A stretch of 5,913 nt of DNA, taken from contig JAHJLO010000036.1 of NCBI GenBank assembly GCA_018821685.1, forward strand, positions 1 to 5,913. Direction: 5' to 3'. Below the pieces are notes generated by a model. That model searched no databases. It saw only the letters and a program-made list of their open reading frames with translations, and was not told the origin of the DNA. The translations under genes were made by a program, and so were the position numbers. This document shows positions 5,635 to 5,913 of the stretch, piece by piece. The stretch's first letter is position 1, and each line of letters opens with the position of its first letter. This DNA is from Patescibacteria group bacterium. Its GTDB lineage: Bacteria > Patescibacteriota > Minisyncoccia > Phycocordibacterales > UBA12079.

Positions 5635-5720
5635 TTCGCAGTCAACATTGGAACCAATTCGTCTAGATCGAGCACTTAATACAAGTCAGAAGATTACTTT
5701 CACCACGAAATGGTAATTTA

Positions 5721-5748
5721 ATGATACTCTTTTTGTAAGATTTTACAA
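5721..5748 (-). promoter_or_regulatory. Promoter of the ncRNA / RT transcript
   Basis: On the minus strand TTGTAA (5743-5748) and TATCAT (5721-5726) are separated by 16 bp; the -10 matches 5 of 6 and the -35 matches 4 of 6 consensus bases. The start would be near 5714, right at the first ncRNA hairpin. An alternative TTTACA (5755-5760) with TACAAA (17 bp) is weaker at the -10. The nearby TGTAA-AATC-TTACA dyad overlaps the -35 and could be an operator. Confidence 0.5.
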
Positions 5749-5777
5749 TGTTACTGTAAACAAAAAAACACCTAAAT

Positions 5778-5802
5778 TGAACTGTACCCCAAAAAGTGGA
5801 CA
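5778..5802. repeat. IS3-type terminal inverted repeat
   Basis: This end begins TGAACTGTACCCC and continues AAAAAGTGGACA, closely matching the usual form of IS3/IS150-like termini and ending in TG/CA as the family requires. It follows the transposase stop by 12 bp, the normal spacing. The boundary at 5778 is set by the TG dinucleotide. Confidence 0.75.
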
Positions 5803-5814
5803 CAAAATAAAAAA

Positions 5815-5913
5815 CTACTTTTGGTCTAAAAGATGATTTCTGTACTTCACAGGGGTCATCTTTTTTAGTTTCCATTGATGTCTTGTATTATTGTAATTAT
5901 ACATATAATTTGA
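5815..5913 (-). CDS. IS3-family transposase (OrfB), C-terminal 32 residues
   Basis: Reading from the window edge, the minus-strand frame gives SNYMYNYNNTRHQW, then KLKKMTPVKYRNHLLDQK and TAG. The pattern 'Y-Y/N-N-x-R-x-Q/H-W-x-L-K-x-M-T-P-V-x-Y-R' is the hallmark C-terminus of IS3-family OrfB integrase-type transposases. The catalytic DDE residues lie outside the window. It acts on the inverted repeats of its own element. The gene is partial only because the window ends. Confidence 0.88.
   Translation of the reverse strand, partial: SNYMYNYNNTRHQWKLKKMTPVKYRNHLLDQK

Larger units (their letters stand above)
5471..5641 (+). other. Predicted cDNA repeat unit with a never-ending ORF (neo-like)
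   Basis: This plus-strand segment is what the RT would make from the ncRNA. It begins with TCAAC (5471-5475), and the same pentamer follows it (5642-5646), so a cDNA 3' end in TCAAC can re-anneal to the upstream GUUGA of the RNA and start another round. The unit is 171 nt, exactly 57 codons, and the frame containing ATG 5485 has no stop in it (this frame is open from 5422 to 5676). A head-to-tail concatemer therefore never meets a stop. The repeat peptide starts NACIMITINLINHIMQLN, contains the hydrophobic run MVYTFFIVLL, a Cys triplet in FVCCCRN, and ends GLLTFAV before restarting. In the linear genome this is only an 85-codon open frame ending at TAA 5677-5679. The DRT2 precedent uses a unit of about 120 nt; the protein made there arrests the infected cell. 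Confidence 0.65.
5426..5685. repeat. Long-range inverted repeat closing the ncRNA core
   Basis: On the plus strand 5426-5437 reads CTTGTATTCAAG and 5675-5685 reads CTTAATACAAG. They are complementary over 11 pairs with one bulged base. In the minus-strand RNA they would pair across about 240 nt and bring the two ends of the template region together, a fitting arrangement for repeated template jumping. The pairing is seen in the sequence; its use in the cell is inferred. Confidence 0.55.
5363..5714 (-). ncRNA. Structured ncRNA template of the DRT2-like reverse transcriptase
   Basis: About 350 nt upstream of the RT on the same strand, with no ordinary gene on the RT strand. From its 5' end the RNA can form: ACCA/TGGT (5702-5714); ATTGG/CCAAT (5647-5658); TTGACT/AGTCAA (5629-5645); ACCTTC/GAAGGT (5611-5625); GGCG/CGCC (5566-5577); a 9-bp AT stem AACTATAAA/TTTATAGTT (5542-5550 with 5490-5498); CTCCT/AGGAG (5444-5459); and the 11-bp 3' hairpin (5363-5407). 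A long-range stem (5675-5685 with 5426-5437) closes the core. The 5' end near 5714 is set by the predicted promoter at 5721-5748; the 3' end is uncertain (5363 to about 5400). In DRT2 such an RNA both binds the RT and templates repetitive cDNA. The template here is most likely 5471-5641. A weak internal promoter (TTGCAT 5515-5520, TATAGT 5491-5496, spacer 18) could serve the RT alone. Confidence 0.7.
5778..5913 (-). mobile_element. Right end of an IS3-family insertion sequence
   Basis: The element enters the window at its downstream end: the transposase C-terminus, then a terminal inverted repeat starting with the IS3-type 5'-TG. The other end, the orfA/orfB frameshift and the DDE catalytic part lie beyond 5913, so group and activity cannot be judged. 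It ends only about 30 bp upstream of the -35 of the ncRNA promoter, and a target duplication cannot be checked from one side. Confidence 0.8.

Noticed and set aside
5588..5664. Direct repeat AATTCGTCT (5588-5596 and 5656-5664) as the template-jump site
   Set aside because: The period is 68 nt, not divisible by three, so a concatemer would pass through all frames and meet stops, and no promoter is formed at the junction.
5485..5679. The 64-residue plus-strand ORF as an ordinary small gene
   Set aside because: In the linear genome it has no -35 at proper spacing and no ribosome site, its TATAAT overlaps the ATG region, and it lies antisense to a hairpin-rich RNA. It is better read as part of the neo-like cDNA frame.
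4081..5714. Retron (msr-msd plus RT)
   Set aside because: The closing inverted repeat recalls retron a1/a2, but the RT lacks the retron VTG signature and retron N-terminal motifs, and the RNA has no single long msd hairpin.
5663..5875. 70-codon minus-strand ORF across the IS end and ncRNA promoter
   Set aside because: It is out of frame with the recognisable transposase C-terminus and crosses the terminal inverted repeat, so it is a shadow frame.

Overview
This AT-rich window carries mobile and defence genes and no housekeeping genes. Three cargo genes (ParB-type DNA methylase, phBC6A51-like HTH protein, serine recombinase) resemble a small gene set that I associate with Candidate Phyla Radiation (Patescibacteria) genomes. 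The AT-rich composition, long standard-code ORFs, weak or absent Shine-Dalgarno sites and one apparently leaderless promoter fit that, but the assignment is inference from remembered family resemblance.

Left edge (1-636): a possible 3' fragment of a plus-strand gene, a nested inverted repeat, and a minus-strand DUF2268-type zinc protease gene whose C-terminus is cut short. Middle left (637-907): divergent promoters; the plus-strand promoter (TTGACC-17-TATAAT) is followed by a very strong intrinsic terminator about 65 nt before the methylase, which suggests an attenuator or a short sRNA. Middle (908-4084): methylase, overlapping HTH protein and serine recombinase, all on plus, which look like a mobile module.

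Right half (4081-5777): the most interesting part. A minus-strand reverse transcriptase of the Abi/UG (defence-associated, DRT) type converges on the recombinase with overlapping stop codons. Directly upstream, on the RT strand, lies about 350 nt without an ordinary gene but full of hairpins, closed by a long-range stem and preceded by its own promoter: a strong candidate for the RT's non-coding RNA. The layout is that of DRT2, whose RT copies part of an ncRNA by rolling-circle-like template jumping into concatemeric cDNA carrying a promoter and a never-ending ORF (neo). The logic can be traced here base by base. Two copies of GUUGA in the RNA (plus-strand TCAAC at 5471-5475 and 5642-5646) bound a 171-nt unit. 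Joining units through TCAAC puts TTGACT (5629-5634) exactly 17 bp upstream of TATAAT (5481-5486), making a near-consensus promoter that is absent from the linear genome. The unit is 57 codons with no stop in one frame, and 171 is divisible by 3, so the concatemer would be an endless ORF of hydrophobic 57-residue repeats.

Right edge (5778-5913): the terminal inverted repeat and transposase C-terminus of an IS3-family element. The likely picture is a DRT2-like anti-phage cassette parked between a recombinase module and an insertion sequence, in a genome type where such systems are little described.
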